Assembly (NCBI GenBank): GCA_003517675.1
Contig: DPAC01000004.1
Location: forward strand, 15,121-30,049
Origin: Porphyromonadaceae bacterium
GTDB taxonomy: Bacteria > Bacteroidota > Bacteroidia > Bacteroidales > Dysgonomonadaceae
Length of the DNA: 14,929 bases
Reading direction: 5' to 3'
Of the stretch, positions 14,018 through 14,929 are shown piece by piece. Position 1 is the first letter of the stretch; each line of letters starts with the position of its first letter. The position numbers were made by a program, and so were the translations under genes. The notes below the pieces were generated by a model that saw only the letters and a program-made list of their open reading frames with translations, ran no database searches and was not told the origin of the DNA.

Positions 14018-14929
14018 ATGAAAAACAACAAGCAACCCTTGAAGTGGAAAGATAGAGGTCATCGATTTCTATTTTTATCGCTTTTCTTTTTCTCCACATC
14101 CATCTTACAAGCACAGGTGAATGTAAGGGGAAAAGTAGTCGATGCAACAGGGGAAACCCTGATCGGCGTGAATGTGATTGTAAAAGGTACTACACAGGGG
14201 ACCATTACTGACACAAATGGGGAGTTTAATCTTTCTGTTCCATCATTAAACAGCACCCTCATCTTTTCTTATGTCGGTTACGTGGAGCAGGAAATACCCC
14301 TTAATGGAAGAACATACCTCAATGTTATGTTGGAGCAGGACACCGAACTACTGGACGAGGTGGTTGTGGTGGGTTACGGTACACAGAAAAAAGTAAATCT
14401 CACCGGTTCAGTTCAGAATGTAAGCAGCGCAGATCTGGTAAAACGGAATGTCTCCAACACCTCTATCGCTTTGCAGGGTCTGATTCCGGGCGTTTCTGTG
14501 GTAACAAGTTCCGGTCGACCCGGCTATGATGGAGCAGGAATAAAAATCAGGGGTACAGGTTCGCTAAACTCATCCTCCAATCCTCTTATCTTAATAGATG
14601 GGGTTATTGTTGATGCCTATGGATTAAACTTTATTGATATGAACAGTATTGCATCCATCTCTGTGCTGAAGGATGCCGCATCGGCCTCAATTTACGGATC
14701 TAGAGCTTCTAATGGCGTGATCCTGATCACTACCAAGAGGGCTGAAGAGGGTAAGCTTAGTTTCAACTACAATGGTTATGTAGGTGTAAGGACCCCGACA
14801 GCTATTCCAGAACCAATCTCTGCCGTGGAATACATGAGAGCTATCAACGTGGCGAGGGCAAACGCAGATATGGGTCCCCAATATTCGGAAGAACTCATAA
14901 AAGAATATGAGACCTTGGGGCCCGATAAC
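14018..14929 (+). CDS. SusC/RagA-family TonB-dependent transporter, N-terminal part
   Basis: From ATG 14018 the frame is open to the window end, giving 304 of roughly 1000 expected residues. In order: a signal peptide (hydrophobic 16-30, LQAQ near 30-33), a CarboxypepD-reg-like domain (about 35-107, VNVRGKVVDATGETLIGVNV), a TonB-box-like DEVVVVGYGTQKKVNLTGSV (113-132), and the plug domain (LQGLIPGVSVVTSSGRPG, IKIRGTGSLN, ILIDGV, and SIYGSRASNGVILITTKR at 224-241). These place it in the outer membrane as a glycan-import channel, normally followed by a SusD lipoprotein, which would lie beyond the window. It sits 115 bp after the epimerase, so a sugar such as a sialylated or N-acetylated glycan is a reasonable but unproven cargo. 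Confidence 0.95.
   Translation, partial: MKNNKQPLKWKDRGHRFLFLSLFFFSTSILQAQVNVRGKVVDATGETLIGVNVIVKGTTQGTITDTNGEFNLSVPSLNSTLIFSYVGYVEQEIPLNGRTYLNVMLEQDTELLDEVVVVGYGTQKKVNLTGSVQNVSSADLVKRNVSNTSIALQGLIPGVSVVTSSGRPGYDGAGIKIRGTGSLNSSSNPLILIDGVIVDAYGLNFIDMNSIASISVLKDAASASIYGSRASNGVILITTKRAEEGKLSFNYNGYVGVRTPTAIPEPISAVEYMRAINVARANADMGPQYSEELIKEYETLGPDN

Overview
The window reads as a chromosomal segment of a Bacteroidales bacterium. I lean towards a Dysgonomonadaceae/Porphyromonadaceae-type genome, but that is a guess. The evidence is the gene order lysS-gpsA-pgi; a lysyl-tRNA synthetase with the C-terminal appendix I associate with Bacteroides-type enzymes; several promoter elements of the Bacteroidetes type (-7 box TAnnTTTG); almost no Shine-Dalgarno sequences; and a SusC-type TonB-dependent transporter. 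No rRNA, tRNA, CRISPR array or intact insertion sequence was seen.

Left part (1-8905): a compact plus-strand housekeeping block. It begins after the 5' end of a divergent, truncated minus-strand gene (1-65). The order is lysS, gpsA, pgi, a rho-independent terminator, a HAD phosphatase resembling the Bacteroides pyrophosphatase BT2127, a promoter, glutamine-dependent nadE, and a two-domain protein that joins an AmgK-like sugar kinase to the C-terminal domain of RapZ. Coding DNA here is visibly G/C-rich.

Middle (8906-10039): a recombination scar. It holds, on the minus strand, a small antitoxin-like gene followed by only the second half of a VapC/PIN toxin, and on the plus strand the last ~190 codons of a SNF2-family helicase with no beginning. 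The helicase tail ends 3 bp before a MurU-like nucleotidyltransferase (10040-10777). AmgK and MurU are consecutive steps of the cell-wall sugar salvage route (MurNAc to MurNAc-1-P to UDP-MurNAc), so the scar appears to sit inside a functional module.

Right part (10778-14929): lower G/C with long A/T-rich gaps that contain direct and inverted repeats. Genes are a secreted creatininase-family amidohydrolase, an N-acylglucosamine 2-epimerase (AGE/RnBP) family protein with its own recognisable promoter, and the first 304 codons of a SusC-like transporter that runs off the window. The epimerase next to SusC looks like the edge of a glycan or sialic acid utilisation locus.

A shared theme is amino-sugar and hexose-phosphate metabolism (pgi, AmgK-RapZ, MurU, AGE, SusC). 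The most notable items are the kinase-RapZ fusion and the decayed toxin-antitoxin/helicase scar that separates it from murU. No wholly new system can be demonstrated from the sequence alone.
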